Notes under the pieces: model-generated
Database searches by the model: none
Seen by the model: only the letters and a program-made list of their open reading frames with translations
Told to the model about the DNA's origin: nothing
Made by a program: the position numbers and the translations under genes
Shown here: piece by piece, positions 35,321 to 48,300 of the stretch
How the letters are laid out: each line of letters begins with the position of its first letter
How positions within the stretch are numbered: the stretch's first letter is position 1
Assembly (NCBI GenBank): GCA_027943335.1
Contig: BSBK01002159.1
Span: forward strand, 1,787,501 to 1,851,500
Source of the DNA: Chamaecyparis obtusa
Taxonomy: Eukaryota > Streptophyta > Pinopsida > Cupressales > Cupressaceae
Length of the DNA: 64,000 nt
Direction of reading: 5' to 3'

Positions 35321-37438
35321 ATGGGGAACAAGAAGGGAAGACAAAGTAAATCTTCTAGAAAAAGTTCGCCCGGTACTGAACAAAGAAATCGTAAAGTTGC
35401 ATTGGCATATTATCATAAAACTAAAGAAACTGAAAGACAAGCTGAAGTAGGAGGGTCAAGTCAAGTCAAATAATTGCACATTGAAGAAGTGTTAGAAGTA
35501 CTCCCTAGAGAGGCTCAAACAATTGATGTTGGAGAAGGGTCAACATCACGTGCTCCTACTAGTATGAATGAACTTTTAAATTTAGCTCAAAGTGTAAATA
35601 AAAATATTAGTTATAGAAACTTAGATCATTTACTTACAATGAATGTGGACACTTTGAGATCACTTGCTAATGCTCAACAATTAAGTCTTGCTAAGAAAAG
35701 ATCAATGAAAATGATAGCAAGAGAAATATTGGGTAAATTTGATAATTTTGAAACACTTGAACAAGCTCAATTGCTTTCACTTATACTTATAGACAAAAAG
35801 TTGGAAGGGGCATTAAAATTATTGGGTATAGACACATCATCAAAGAAGAGAAAAGTTATTGACATGCAAACTGATATGATTGAAAATCTTAAGAAAGGTT
35901 TGAACCAGTTAGGGAAGCGATCTCGGACTATAGATAATTCCATTACAAGAAAAGTTATGTTGACATCCATTGTAGGTAATAGTATGAGAGGAAAAAGAAA
36001 TATATCTTTAGTTTCATCTCACATTGGTTTTAATAGGAAAACAATATCACGATATGATAATAAGAGAATATTTTTGGATGATAGCACCTTGGAAGGCAAT
36101 TGGGCAATCATGTGTAGAGCTTCTCGTTCTGATAGGATTGATGAAGAAAAAAAAATTTGGTCACATCATTTTGGAATGATAATACATGTCCTTCATCAAA
36201 CACTAGAGATGTTATTAGACATAGAATTTCAGCTAATCAATATGAATATCATACGAAACATTGGTTGGACACAACACAACATGAAATGTATGTGTCATTT
36301 TGTAGCTCAAATCCTAATATAAAGATTGGGCAAACATTGTTTGGAAGATTGAAGCCATATTATATCAGGACAAACAAAGTGTTTGAAACTTGTTGTCGTT
36401 ATCATATTGAATTTGATCTCCACTATCAAGTTTTTCAAAAGTTTGTAGAAGACACTTATGGTTTTGAAAAGGCTCCTCCTACTAGACGAAGTGAGTTCAT
36501 CTCATCCATTTTATGTGACAAAAGAGATGATGTAGATGGACAAATAAATTGCATAAAAGGAATATGCCAAACATGTGCCGATTTGTCTCTTTTTCCTTTG
36601 AAAAATGAAGATAATGATGTAACAAAGATGGTAAATTGCAAGAGTTACAAATATGTAAAGAATGAAACAAAATTTGGGAAAGAATCCAAAAGGTTAGAAT
36701 ATGTTGAAGAGGAGATAAATGTTGGATTTTTTATGGAAAAATTTAAAAAATTGATTCAACCCTACATTCATCATGCTTTTTTTGCAAAGTGGCAAGCACA
36801 ACAATTTCAAACATTGAGAGACAATTTCCCACTTGGAACTATTGTATCAATTGTTGATTTTGTAGAAAATTATTCTTTTGTTCATCAAAAGGCAATTCAG
36901 TCAGAATACTATTTTTCAGAGCAAATTACTATTATGGTACATGTGTGTTATCAACACGCACAATTAGATTTGGATGGTATTGAGAGCACATTTGAAGCAC
37001 AAGTCATCAAAAATGAATATCATTTTTATATAAGTGATGATAGAGAGCATGACATTCATTATGTGGAACACTGCTTCAAGATGTTTTTTGCAAATGTGAA
37101 AGAAAGAGGTATAAAAATTGATAAACATTATGTTTGGTCAGATGGATGTGTTGCGCAATTTAAATCATCAAGACTATTTTATGCACTATGTAGATATTAT
37201 CGTAATGAAAACATACCACATGTCTGGAGTTTCTTTGAGAGTGGACATGGAAAAGGTGAACATGATGGTGCCGGAGCTTGCATCAAACGTGCTATATGAA
37301 AGTATCAAATGATATATAAGGGAGTGCATATAAAAAATGCACATGATGTGGTTGAATGGTGCAAGACACATTTCACACCAAATGATAATGACGTGTCATC
37401 AGGATTGACTCAGGTGGTGCCATATAGAAAATTTTGAG
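35321..37438 (+). pseudogene. DDE-type transposase-like gene, copy 1 (unclassified family)
   Basis: Starts at ATG 35321 with a basic leader (MGNKKGRQSKSSRKSS). TAA at 35471-35473 interrupts the frame, which then stays open to about 36150. A frameshift lies at or near a 9-A run (36147-36155), and the frame from 36157 runs to TGA 37297-37299. Coding similarity to copy 2 continues past that to 37438. An HTH-like segment (SSHIGFNRKTISRYD) precedes a Cys/His-rich stretch (CCRYHIEFDLHY, CIKGICQTC). Candidate catalytic residues are Asp 36856 (IVDFVENY), Asp 37141 (WSDGCVAQFK) and Glu 37258 (GKGEHDGAGAC). The last two are 38 residues apart, as in copy 2. The C-terminus is shorter than copy 2. The catalytic reading is inferred from conservation. 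Confidence 0.7.
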
Positions 37439-37494
37439 AGATAAAAGGTATGCACACATTTTTTAATTATTTGAAAGTGTTTAAAATTTTAGAG

Positions 37495-37940
37495 CTAGTT
37501 AGAATAGTTATTATGGACATTAGTTACATGTATTAACTAGTTATCTTTTATGATATTAATTATAGATCCCCTTAAGACCTCCCCTTAAGACACTAAAAAA
37601 TGATGAAATTAGTTATATTACAAGTATGACATGTGTTAACTTTGTAGAATTAGTTAGAATAGTTATTATGGACATTAGTTACATGCATTAACTAGTTATC
37701 TTTTATGATATTAATTATAGATCCCCTTAAGACCTCCCCCTTAAGATCTCCCCTTAAGACACTAAAAAATGATGAAATTAGTTATATTACAAGTATGACA
37801 TGTGTTAGTTGTACAATTAGTTAGAATAGTTATTATGGACATTAGTTACATGTATTAACAAGTTATCTTTTATGATATTAATTATAGATCCCTTAAGACC
37901 TCCCCTTAAGACACTAAAAAATGATGAAATTAGTTATCAT
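37495..37940. repeat. Three tandem units of 155-167 bp
   Basis: Units beginning AGAATAGTTATTATGGACAT start at 37501, 37656 and 37823. Each contains a GATATTAATTATAGATCCC word and CCTTAAGACACTAAAAAATG. They directly follow the transposase-like gene and may belong to its 3' region. Confidence 0.8.
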
Positions 37941-38660
37941 ATCATCTAAATAAATCATCTAATCAAATAAAATCATAGATCATCTAATCAAATATCATAT
38001 ATCATCTTTCAAACAAATCAAACTAATATCATCTAATCGAATAAAACCATCTAATCTAATCATATATATCATCTAATCTTGAATAAAATCATAGATCATC
38101 TAATCAAATAAAACCATCTAGTCAAATCATATATCATATAGATCATCTAATCAAATAAAATCATATCATCTAATGGAATAAAACCATCTAATATAATCAT
38201 ATATCATCTAATAAAAAAAATCATATCATCTAATTGAATTAAACAATCTAATCTAATCATATCATCTAATCGAATAAAACCATCTAATCTAATCATATCA
38301 TCTAATCAAATAAAATCATAGATAATCTAATCAAATAAAATCATCTAGTCAAATCATATATCATATAGATCATCTAATCAAATAAAATCATATCATCTAA
38401 TGGAATAAAACCATCTAATCTAATCATATATCATCTAATAAAAAAAATCATATCATCTAATCAAATTAAACAATCTAATCTAATCATATCATCTAATGGA
38501 ATAAAACCATCTAATCTAATCATATCATCTAATCGAATAAAACTATCTAATCTAATCATATATATCAAGTAAATGTGTCTCATATCATATAATCTAAGCA
38601 TAGATCATCTAATCAAATATATGTATGTCTCGAATCATAAACTAAGTCTCAAATAAAATA
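37941..38660. repeat. Low-complexity tandem tract of CATCTAATC words
   Basis: Short units such as ATCATCTAATCAAATAAAA and CCATCTAATCTAATCATAT are repeated with variations. A higher-order repeat is visible: about 38090-38220 recurs at about 38330-38460. It separates the plus-strand transposase-like gene from the convergent minus-strand gene. Confidence 0.8.
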
Positions 38661-38675
38661 TATGTTCAACATGTC

Positions 38676-40602
38676 CTAAACTAGGGAGTCATCTAGGTGC
38701 ATACGAACAGAGCGACCCTCTGAGTGACTGCCACGAGCATCCTCTGACTGTGAGACATCAACTGAGCCCTGCAAATATAAATGCATGTATATATGATAAT
38801 AATCTAAAATAATTAAAATATTATAAATGCATATTTAAACTTACATATTTTTAAAACATACCTGAGCACTAGTAGGTGTATCATCTGCTTGTAAAGCAGC
38901 GACTGACTCCTGCAAATTTAGTGTTCAATAGTTGGTTATATACACATGTGCATAGTAGATATATTATGTAAAGTACTTGAAATATAAACATGTACATGTA
39001 CATGTATATATCTAAAACTTACCTGACCACTAGTAGGTGTCACATCATGTGGAAGATGCTCTGAACCCACACTAGAGGTAACATGCTTTGCTAATTGTGC
39101 CTACAAAATATTATGCATTAAACAAACATTAATACACATACAATTAATTATTCACTAAAACTCCTAATAAAAAGAAAAGAAATTTTTATATGTACCTAAG
39201 TCTCAGGAGCAGGAGGATCGTTAGCGCATTGCACCATTGTATCATCAACTAATATTGCATCACCCACACCACCTAAGGTCTCAAACCTCTGTAGTAATGA
39301 GGAGTGTAGGGGTGTCACTAGCTGCGAGGGGAGTGGTGTAGAATCTGAACCATGTGGATGAAATAACATATCCATAAATGACCCGCCACCAGTGGCAACA
39401 TGCACCTGACCCAACCCACGTAACTGCTCATCAAAAGCATCTAGGCCCTCACTAGTGATGCGTACATCTCCAATCCCTATACTGAGCTCTCCAGCTGTAG
39501 AGTGATCTGTGGGTGCACGGTGCTCTGCACTATCCTGTGCATGATGCTCTGCACTATGATGTGCTTGACTAGTAGATGGTGCATCATGTGTCGGTGGAAC
39601 TATAGGACCCCGTGCAAGTGAAATGTACTCCCTAACTAAATGTATAGGGATCCCCTGTGAATCGGCAATATGAGAATAGGCCTGCACGAGATCCTCCAAA
39701 AAGTAAAGGGCCATATCTAAAGTAGTCTGATAACCCGACAATGCTCATATCTCTCTAGGCATAGGAAGACTAGTAGCTCTATATGTCTCATCACTCACAC
39801 CTGCAGCACTACTAGATGAAGCCTCAGAAGATGATCTGGCTCTACTCGGTCTAGTCAAAATGTATCTGCCCACTGAATCAGAATTGATCGATGTGGCTGC
39901 AGAAGCAATTTGTCCAATGTTGTCTAGAACTCCCCTCTAAGAAGCAATGATGACCCTATCTGCAGTAGCAGCCATCATTGGTGTCACTGTCGGACTCCTC
40001 TCTCCAACTAGCTATCTATGAGGCTACACAACTCGATCAGCCCTACAATACTGATCGTGGTCTGCAACCCTACCCAGCCCCTAACCATAAAAAGGTGGGA
40101 TATCAAAATAGTTGGCCCTGAGTCCCAAACAGAACTCAGCATACAACTGTTGTGCAAAGTATAATGGAATTTGGTCATTATTTGGATAACGACCATGGGC
40201 TGCAAGATGTTGAGGGTAAATCATACAAGCAATCTGAGGGATCACACATCGTGTGACCTGATATGCCCTCACCACTCTCATATGCTCATAATGTGGGAAC
40301 ATCTCTCATTTGATGATTTCCTTGGAGACGAGGCTCTGAACCGTCGCCAAGGAAACATCACCCGAGATCTCCTCCCTCAACTCTCAAAAAATGGCCTCAA
40401 CTGCCTGAGGCATAAATGAAGTGTGGGCCCTCAATCTACTATTCATAGACTCTAAACTAGTCAATATAGTAGCACATGTGTCTTTGTATATACCATCTCC
40501 ACTAGATCTACCGATAGCCTGTCTAAGTCTAGCTATCTCTGTGTCAGCCATGTGGAAAATAATATGAATGTTAGGATTCCAAGGTGTGTCCTGAGTGGCC
40601 AT
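38676..40602 (-). pseudogene. Convergent multi-exon pseudogene of unknown function next to transposase copy 1
   Basis: From ATG 40602 a single minus-strand frame runs to 39196, interrupted by about eight TGA or TAG codons (40386, 40305, 40083, about 40025, 40013, 39942, 39744 and 39198). Each could derive from CGA, CAG or CAA by one change. It then splices in phase to 39100-39023, 38909-38862 and 38768-38676, all with GT-AG borders. The first part is hydrophobic/aromatic (QVTRCVIPQIACMIYPQHL, LPLYFAQQLY-like). The rest is Ser/His/Ala/Asp-rich, and two small exons end with a (D)xTPTSxQ motif. I do not recognise the family. Its convergent position beside a transposase-like gene suggests a second, accessory gene of that element. 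A nearby unrelated element is the alternative. Confidence 0.5.
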
Positions 40603-40616
40603 CTAGATGTACATCA

Positions 40617-41345
40617 CATGTGAAAGAGGGTATGTGCAGGATCATGAGGGGCCAAACTATGCCCTTAAGTGGCAATGAAAAATCAGACAATCAGGATTAG
40701 TCAACTTGGTGTGAAAAAATGAACTAGTTATCAACCTAATATCAAAAAGTTGTAACAATATAATTTGTAGGAAATTGAATGTAGTTTCTAAAGTACTAAG
40801 CCTATTCTGAAAAAAAATTAATATGATTGGTATAAAGTATAGATTGCAATACAACACTACAAACATTTCAGCAAAAAAAAAGAAGTACGTGTATGTCTGA
40901 CCACCCTAATCAAAAGCAAATGATAATATTTTTTTATAATATTCTATATATAAGTAGCTGACTCATGCCCGGATGTGATGCATATTTTTTGGTATTTTTA
41001 TTCCAAACAAATAATTAATTATGATTTTTTTGCTACAGCACTTTCAGAATTTAAAAACTCTTGTGTCTGACCACCTTAACTCATTGAAAACTTATCATAA
41101 TTCAATTTTTTTAAATTTTTTCTTATACTAGATGAAGCATAGAATGTGACACATCTTTCAAATTTCAAAAATGTTGTACCGTTTGAAAGATATAGTCATT
41201 TTTCAATCAGTATCTAAATCAACACTTTAGAGGTAGCTCGATTAGAAAATAACTAATAATTACTTAACGAATTCAAAATTTGACAGCAATTATATCGATA
41301 GAAAGCTGATAATCTCCTTAAGATACCCTTTTCATTTTATCAAAT
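40617..41345. repeat. Duplicated segment A (pair with 43927-44645)
   Basis: About 700 bp, starting GTATGTGCAGGATCATGAGG, nearly identical to segment B. It lies just upstream of the start codon of the minus-strand pseudogene, so it may be that gene's promoter region. Two phrases (GTCTGACCACC) recur inside. Neither copy carries a convincing gene. Confidence 0.8.
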
Positions 41346-41813
41346 TTGGGTGAAAAAAAAGTCCTCAGCTACATGGTCGAAGTCTGGAACTGAGAGAAAC
41401 AGAAGAAAAACATGTTTTTGTGGCACTTGAAGAGTTGACCAAGTAGGTTTGGTGCATAGACCAATATCGAGCCTAATCAGGTACCCGATATTATCGGGTA
41501 CCCGATATTTTTGGGTACCCGAATCTGGCGGCAGAATTTCAAATTTTTGCTTTGCCTCCACTTTATCAATTATAGTTATATAATTGATAGTTATATATTT
41601 GATAGTTATTAGTTATATATTAAATATTATATAATATCAATTATATATTAATTGTTATATATTAGTTATATATTAAATATTATATAATATGAATTATATA
41701 TTAAATGTTATATTTAATATTATTTAATATATATTAATATTAAAAACTATATATTAGATTATATATTATATATAATATTATATATTATATAATATACATT
41801 TTACATTTTAAAT
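41346..41813. other. Transition with GGTACCC palindrome and AT-rich tract
   Basis: A near-perfect 23-nt palindrome at 41480-41502, built on GGTACCCGATA, is followed by a further CCCGATATTTTTGGGTACCC copy. From about 41560 to 41813 the sequence is almost pure ATATTAT-type repeats. The palindromic patch occupies a place similar to the one before transposase copy 1. Confidence 0.5.
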
Positions 41814-42455
41814 ATGATTCAGAGCACGAGCATGAGTCCCTACAGTGGCATAGTAGTGCCTTTTACAGGTGCCAAAAACCCTAGCTACGCAGAAATGGAG
41901 GCTCTGAAGAATAGTTCACTAGAGGCAGATTATAGAAGCAGAGGGCAAGAGAATCACTCTATTTCCACCACTTGTGGCTATGAAATGGTATCTTTCCCTA
42001 CTTTTTCAACCGAAATGCTAAATTGTAAAGGTTCTCGAAATAGATTCTAGTCGTGCCAGACAATTGTACCACGCCTATTGATAATCTGGTAGCTGAACAA
42101 AGTCATTGGGAGGTTAAACAAGAACAACCGGATGGATCTTTGAACTGGTCAAAGATTATGGAGAGCGGGGAAGGGTTTGGTAAAATGAGCAGTTGTACTA
42201 GAAATGATGAACGTGTCGTAGAACTGACCGCATTAATAAATTTAAAGAAGAGATCAGTGGCGACACGACATTATGAGGAAATCCTTTCCGTTTCGATGGT
42301 GCCCCCCCCCCCCCCCCCATGATATTATGAAGAATGTCTTACCGCTTCAATGCCGGCACCACCTCTGTCTCAGACTTTCGCCATTGCTTCTCATCAGTAC
42401 TCTGAAATATGGCAGGGATTGCGGGCACATTATTACCCCTAGGGATTGGGATTGA
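41814..42455 (+). pseudogene. Coding-like gene fragment of unknown identity
   Basis: Open from ATG 41814 (MIQSTSMSPYSGIVVPFTGA) to TAG 42048-42050. Another frame continues at 42053 (DNCTTPIDNLVAEQSHWEVK) to a 17-C run at 42302-42318. Past the C run a related stretch, YYEECLTASMPAPPLSQ, partly echoes HYEEILSVSMVPPPP before it, ending at a TAG near 42440. This looks like one coding sequence with frameshifts, perhaps a captured host exon. It has a less AT-rich composition than its surroundings. I do not recognise the protein. Confidence 0.4.
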
Positions 42456-42459
42456 GATA

Positions 42460-43926
42460 TCAAATGTTAGGACCCCTAGGTAGTCCCCATGACCCCTTAT
42501 GACACAATGGAATGTTCAAATGTGTCTTAAGAGGTCTTAGGACCCCTTCAAACACACTTGAAAATTCCAATGTGTCAAAAGGGGTCATTGGGACTCCCTA
42601 GGGGTTCTATTATGTTTTATCACGCGTTAGGACCCCTAGGGAGTCCCCATGACTGCTTTTGACACATTGGAATGCTCAAGTGTGTCTTAAGGAGTCCTAC
42701 GACCCCTTAAGACACACTTGAGCATTTCAATGTGTCAAAAGGGGTCATGGGGACTCCCTAGGGGTCCTAGTATGCCTTATCACGCGTTAAGATCCATAGG
42801 GAGTCCCCATGACCCCTTATGACACATTGGAACACTCAAGTGTATCTTAAGGGGTCCTACGACCCCTTAAGACACACTTGAGTGTTCCAATGTGTCAAAA
42901 GGGGTCATTGGGACTCCCTAGGGGTCCTAGTATGCCTTATCACGTGTTAGGACCCCTATAGAGTCCTCATGACCCCTTTTGACACATTGGAATGCTCAAG
43001 TGTGTCTTAAAGGGTCCTACGACCCCTTAAGACACACTTGAGCATTCCAATGTGTCAAAAGGGGTCATTGGGACTCCCTAGGGGTCCTAGTATGCCTTAT
43101 CAAATGTTAGAACCCCTAGAGAGTCCTCATGACCCCTTTTGACACATTGGAATGCTCAAGTGTGTCTTAAAGGGTCCTACGACCCCTTAAAACACACTTG
43201 AGTGTTCCAATGTGTCAAAAGGGGTCATTGGGACTCCCTAGGGGTCCCAGTATGCCTTATCATGTGTTAGAATCCATAGAGAGTCCCCATGAACCCTTTT
43301 GACACATTGTAATGTTGTAGTGTGTCTTAAGGGGTCTTAGGACCTCTTAAGACATAATTGAGCGTTCCAATGTGTCAAAAGAGATCATGGGAACACCCTA
43401 GGTGTTCTAATGCATGATAAGGCGTACTAGGACCCCTAGGCAGTCCCCATGACCCCTTTTGACACATTAGAATGTTCAAGTGTGTCTTAAGGGGTATTAG
43501 GACCCCTTAAGACACACTTGAGCATTCTAATGCATCAAAAGGGGTCATGGGAACTCCCTAGGTGTCCTAATGTGCCTTATCACGCATTAGGACATCCAGG
43601 GAGTCCCCATGACCCCTTTTGACGCATTAGAACACTCAAGTGTGTCTTAAGGGGTCCTAATACCCCTTAAGACACACCTAAACATACCAATGTGTCAAAA
43701 GGGGTCATGGAGACTCTCCAAGGGTCCTAACGTGTGATAAGGTGTACTAGGACCCCTAGGGAGTCCCCATGACCCGTTTTGACACCTTAGAATGCTCAAG
43801 TGTGTCTTAAGGGATCCTAATATCACTTAAGACACACTTGAGCATTCTAATGTGTCAAAAGGGGTTCTGGGGACTCCCTAGGGGTACTAGTACACCTTAT
43901 CACACATTAGGGCACTTAGAGAGTCC
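42460..43926. repeat. Array 1 of 160-bp palindromic units
   Basis: About nine units with an exact 160-bp step (for example CACG(C/T)GTTA-type spacers at 42621, 42781, 42941, 43101 and 43261). Each unit is an inverted repeat: an arm with CCCCATGACCCCTTTTGACA, ATTGGAATGCTCAAGTGTGT and CTTAAGGGGTC, a short loop, and the complementary arm. Spacers between palindromes occur in two opposite orientations (CCTTATCACG or GTGATAAGG). No coding potential. Confidence 0.92.
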
Positions 43927-44860
43927 CCGGGTATGTGCAGGATCATGAGGGGCCAAACTATGCCCTTAAGTGGCAATGAAAAATCAGACAATCGGGATTA
44001 GTCAACTTGGCGTGAAAAAATGAACTAGTTATCAACCTAATATCAAAAAGTTGTAAAAATATAATTTGTAGGAAATTGAATGTAGTTTCTAAACTACTAA
44101 GCCTTTTCTGAAAAAAAATTAATATGATTGGTAAAAAGTATAGATTGCAATGCAGCACTACAAACATTTCAACAAAAAAATAAGAAGTACGTGTATGTCT
44201 AACCACCCTAATCAAAAGAAAATGATAATATTATTTTATAATATTCTATATATAAGTAGTTGACTCATGCCCAGATGTGATGCATATTTTTTGGTATTTT
44301 TATTCCAAACAGATAATTAATTATGATTTTAATGCTACAGCGCTTTCAGAATTTAAAAACTCTCATGTCTGACCACCTTAACTCATTGAAAACTTATCAT
44401 AATTCAATTTTTTAAAATTTTTTCTTATACTAGATGAAGCATAGAATGTGACGCATCTTTTGGATTTCAAAAATGTTATACGGTTTGAAAGTTATAGCTA
44501 TTTTTCCATCAGTATGTCAATCAGGACTTCAGATGTAAGTGAACTAGAAAATAACTAATAAATACTTAACAATTTCAAAATTTGACAGCACTTATATCGA
44601 TGGAAAGCTGACAATCATCTGAAGAAACCCTTTTCATTTTATCAAAATCAGGTGGAAAAAAAGTCATCAACCTAATGGTCGAAGTGTTGACATAAGAAAA
44701 ATAGAGAAAAAACACATTTTTTGCACACCTTCAGCGTTGACCATGGAGCTTTGGTTTCCAAAGCTATTACCCGATTTTGCTTTAATTTCAAATTTGAAAA
44801 GTTTCCCCCTCCCACTCTTTTTTTATTTCCCTTTAATTTTGATGTTTTTTTCTTTCACCC
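43927..44860. repeat. Duplicated segment B (pair with 40617-41345)
   Basis: Starts at GTATGTGCAGGATCATGAGG after the 160-bp array and follows segment A for about 720 bp, then with weaker similarity to about 44830. Like A, it is followed by an AT-rich tract. The copy here has no adjacent minus-strand gene. Confidence 0.8.
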
Positions 44861-45305
44861 TAACAATGAATAATTTATATATTTAATATTTAGGTTTTAT
44901 ATTTTATGTTTTATATTTTATATTATATAGTATATATATTATAGATTATTTATTTATATTACATATTCGATAATATCAATTTAAACGGCCTAAGTATATA
45001 GTTTGTTCAGATTTATATTAAATGCAATATTTTTATATTATAATATAAATGTTACATAATATATATATGTATATATTATAAATTATATATTAAATATTGT
45101 TGTGTATATAATATAATATAATAAAATATAATATAATGTCTAATATATATAATATATAAAATGAATAGGACATTAATATATTGTATATTTGATAAGATAT
45201 ATTAAATGTAATATCTAATATATCTTATAATATATATATTTAGTCTATTAAATATTGTATTTTTTCAAATATTTTATATATTATTTTAATATTTAATTTA
45301 AATTA
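44861..45305. other. AT-rich tract
   Basis: About 450 bp of TATATTA-type sequence. No genes seen. It separates duplicated segment B from the 179-bp array, as 41560-41813 follows segment A. Confidence 0.6.
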
Positions 45306-45308
45306 TAA

Positions 45309-48300
45309 CAGATCCTCTCATGAGACAACAGGTTGAATCGGGGTCGCTAGATGTCTTAAGGGGTAATTAGGGTTTGTGAGGCAACTTCGGATGTACAGTG
45401 ACCATTTGGAAGGCAATAGGGCATGTCCGAGTACCAATGTACCAAATTTTAACAACTTTTTCCTAGTCCAACTCGAAAAGGGTCCATGGGGTGCTCTCAG
45501 GAGACCACATGTCCAATCAGTGTCGCTAGGCATCTTAAGGGGTCATTAGGGCTCGTGAGACAACCTTTGATGCATGGTGACCATTTGGAATGCATTAGGA
45601 CATGTCAGAGGACCTAACTCCACAATTTAGATGAATTTTGATTAGTCAAACTCGAAAAGGGTCCATGGGGTGCTCTTGGGAGACCATTGTGCGATTCAGG
45701 GTCGATAGGTGACTTAAGGGGTCATCGGGGTTCCAAATGAAACTTTCGATGAACGGTGATCCTTTGGAATGCATTAGGACATATCAAATGACCTACGTAC
45801 CAAATTTGGATAACTTTTGCCTAGTAGAACTTGAAAGGGGTCCATGGGGTGCTCTCGGGAAACCACATGTCGAATCGGGGTCAGTACCTGCCTGTTAAGA
45901 GGTCATTAGGGTTCCAAATGAAACTTCGATGGAACGGTCACCCTTTGGAACACATTAGGATATGTCATAGGACCTATGTACCAAATTTGGATGACTTTTT
46001 CCTAGTAAAACTCAAAAGGGGTCCATGGTGTGCTCTCGGTAGACCACATGACGAAATGGGGTCGGTAGGCCTATTAAGGGGTCATTAGGGTTCCAAATAA
46101 AACTTTGATGGAATGGTGACCCTTTGGAATGAATTAAGACATGTCATAGGACCTACATAACAAATTTAGATGACTTTTTCCTATTAGAACTCGAAAGGGG
46201 TCCATGGGGTGTTCTCGGGAGACCTCATGTCGAATCGGGATTGGTAGTCCTGTTAAGGGGGCATTAGGGTTTGAAATGAAACTTTGATGGAATAGTGAAC
46301 CTTTGGAACACATTAGGACATGTAAGAGGACCTAATTCCATGATTCATATGACTTTTTCCCAAAATAACTCGAAAGGGGTCCATGGGTTGCTCTCAGGAG
46401 ACCTCATGTCGAATCGGGGTCGGTAGGCCTGTTAAGGGGTCATTGGGGTTAAAAATCTAACTTCAATGGAATGGTCACCCTTTGGAATGCATTAGAACAT
46501 GTCATAGGAACTATGTACCAAATTTGGATGACTTTTGCCTAGTAGAACTCGAAAGGGGTCCATGGGGTGCTCTCGGGAGACCACATGTCAAATCGGGGTG
46601 GATTGGCCTGTTAAGGGGTCATTAGGGTTTGAAATGCAACTTCAATGGAATAGTGACCCTTTGGAATGTATTAGGACATGTCATAGGACCTACATACCAA
46701 ATTTGGATGACTTTTTCCTAGTAGAACTCGAAAGGGGTCCACGGGGTGCTCTCGAGAGACCTCATGTCGAATCAGGGTCGGTAGGCCTATTATGGGGTCA
46801 TTAGGGTTCCAAATGCAACTTCAATGGAACGGTGAGCCTTTGGAACATATTAGGACATATCATACGACCTATGTATAAAATTTGGATGACTTTTCCCTAG
46901 TAGAACTTGAAAGGGGTCCATGGGGTGCTCTCGGAAGACCTCATGTCGAATTGGGGTTGGTAGGCCTATTAAGGGGTCATTAGGGTTTGAAATGCAGCTT
47001 CGATGGAATGGTGACCCTTCAGAGTGCATTAAGACATGTTAGAGGACCTATGTACCAAATTTGGATGGCTTTTTCCAAGTATAACTTGAAAGTGGTCTAT
47101 GGGGTGCTCTCGAGAGACCACATGTCGAAACGGGGTCGGTAGGCCTATTAAAGGGTCATTAGGGTTCCAAATACAACTTTGATGGAATTGTGACCATTTG
47201 GAACTCATTATGACATGTCATAGAACCTATGTACCAAATTTGGACTAATTTTTCCTAGTATAACTTGAAAGGGGTCCATGGGGTGCTCTCGGGAGACCTC
47301 ATGTCGAATCGGGGTCGGTAGGCCTGTTAAGGGGTCATTAGGGTTCCAAATGCAACTTTTATGGAAAAATGACCCTTTATAATGTATTAGGACATGTCAA
47401 AGGACCTACGTACCAAATTTGGATGATGTTTCCCTAGTAGAACTCAAAAGGGGTCCATGGGGTGCTCTCGGGAGACCACATGTCGAATCGGGGTCAGTAG
47501 GCCTGTTAAGGTGTCATCCAAATGAAACTTCGATGGAATAGTGACCCTTTGGAACACATAGGATATGTCATAGGACCTATGTACCAAATTTGCATGACTT
47601 TTTCCTACTAGATCTCGTAAGGGGTCCATGGGGTGCTCTTGGGAGACCACATGTCGAAACAGGGTCGTTAGGCCTATTAAGGGGTCAATAGGGTTTGAAA
47701 TGCAACTTCAATGGAATAGTGACCTATTGTAACACATTAGAACATGTCATAGGACCTATTTACAAAATTTGGATGACTTTTTCCTAGTAGAACTCAAAAG
47801 GGGTTAATGGGGTGCTCTCGGGAGACTACATGTCGAAATGGGGCCGGTAGGCCTGTTAAGGGGTCAATAGCATTCGAAATGCAACTTTGATAGAATGGTG
47901 ACCCTTTGGAACACATTAGAAAATGTCAAAGGACCTAATTCCATGATTCAGATGACTTTTCCCTAGTAGAACTCGAAAGGGGTCCATGGGGTGCTCTCAG
48001 GAGACCACATGTCAAATCGAGGTTGGTAGGCCTGTTAAGGGGTTATTAGGGTTCCAAATGCAACTTTGATGGAACAAAGACCCTTTGAAATGTATTAGGA
48101 CATGTCAAAGGACCTACATACCAAATTTGGATGACTTTTGCCTAGTAGAACTCAAAAGGGGTCCATGGGGTGCTCTCGGGACACCACATGTCGAATCGAG
48201 GTCAGTAGGCCTGTTAAGGAGTCATTAGGGTTCCAAATGAAACTTCTATGGAATGGTGACCCCTTGGAACCCATTAGGACATGTCAGAGGACCTACATAC

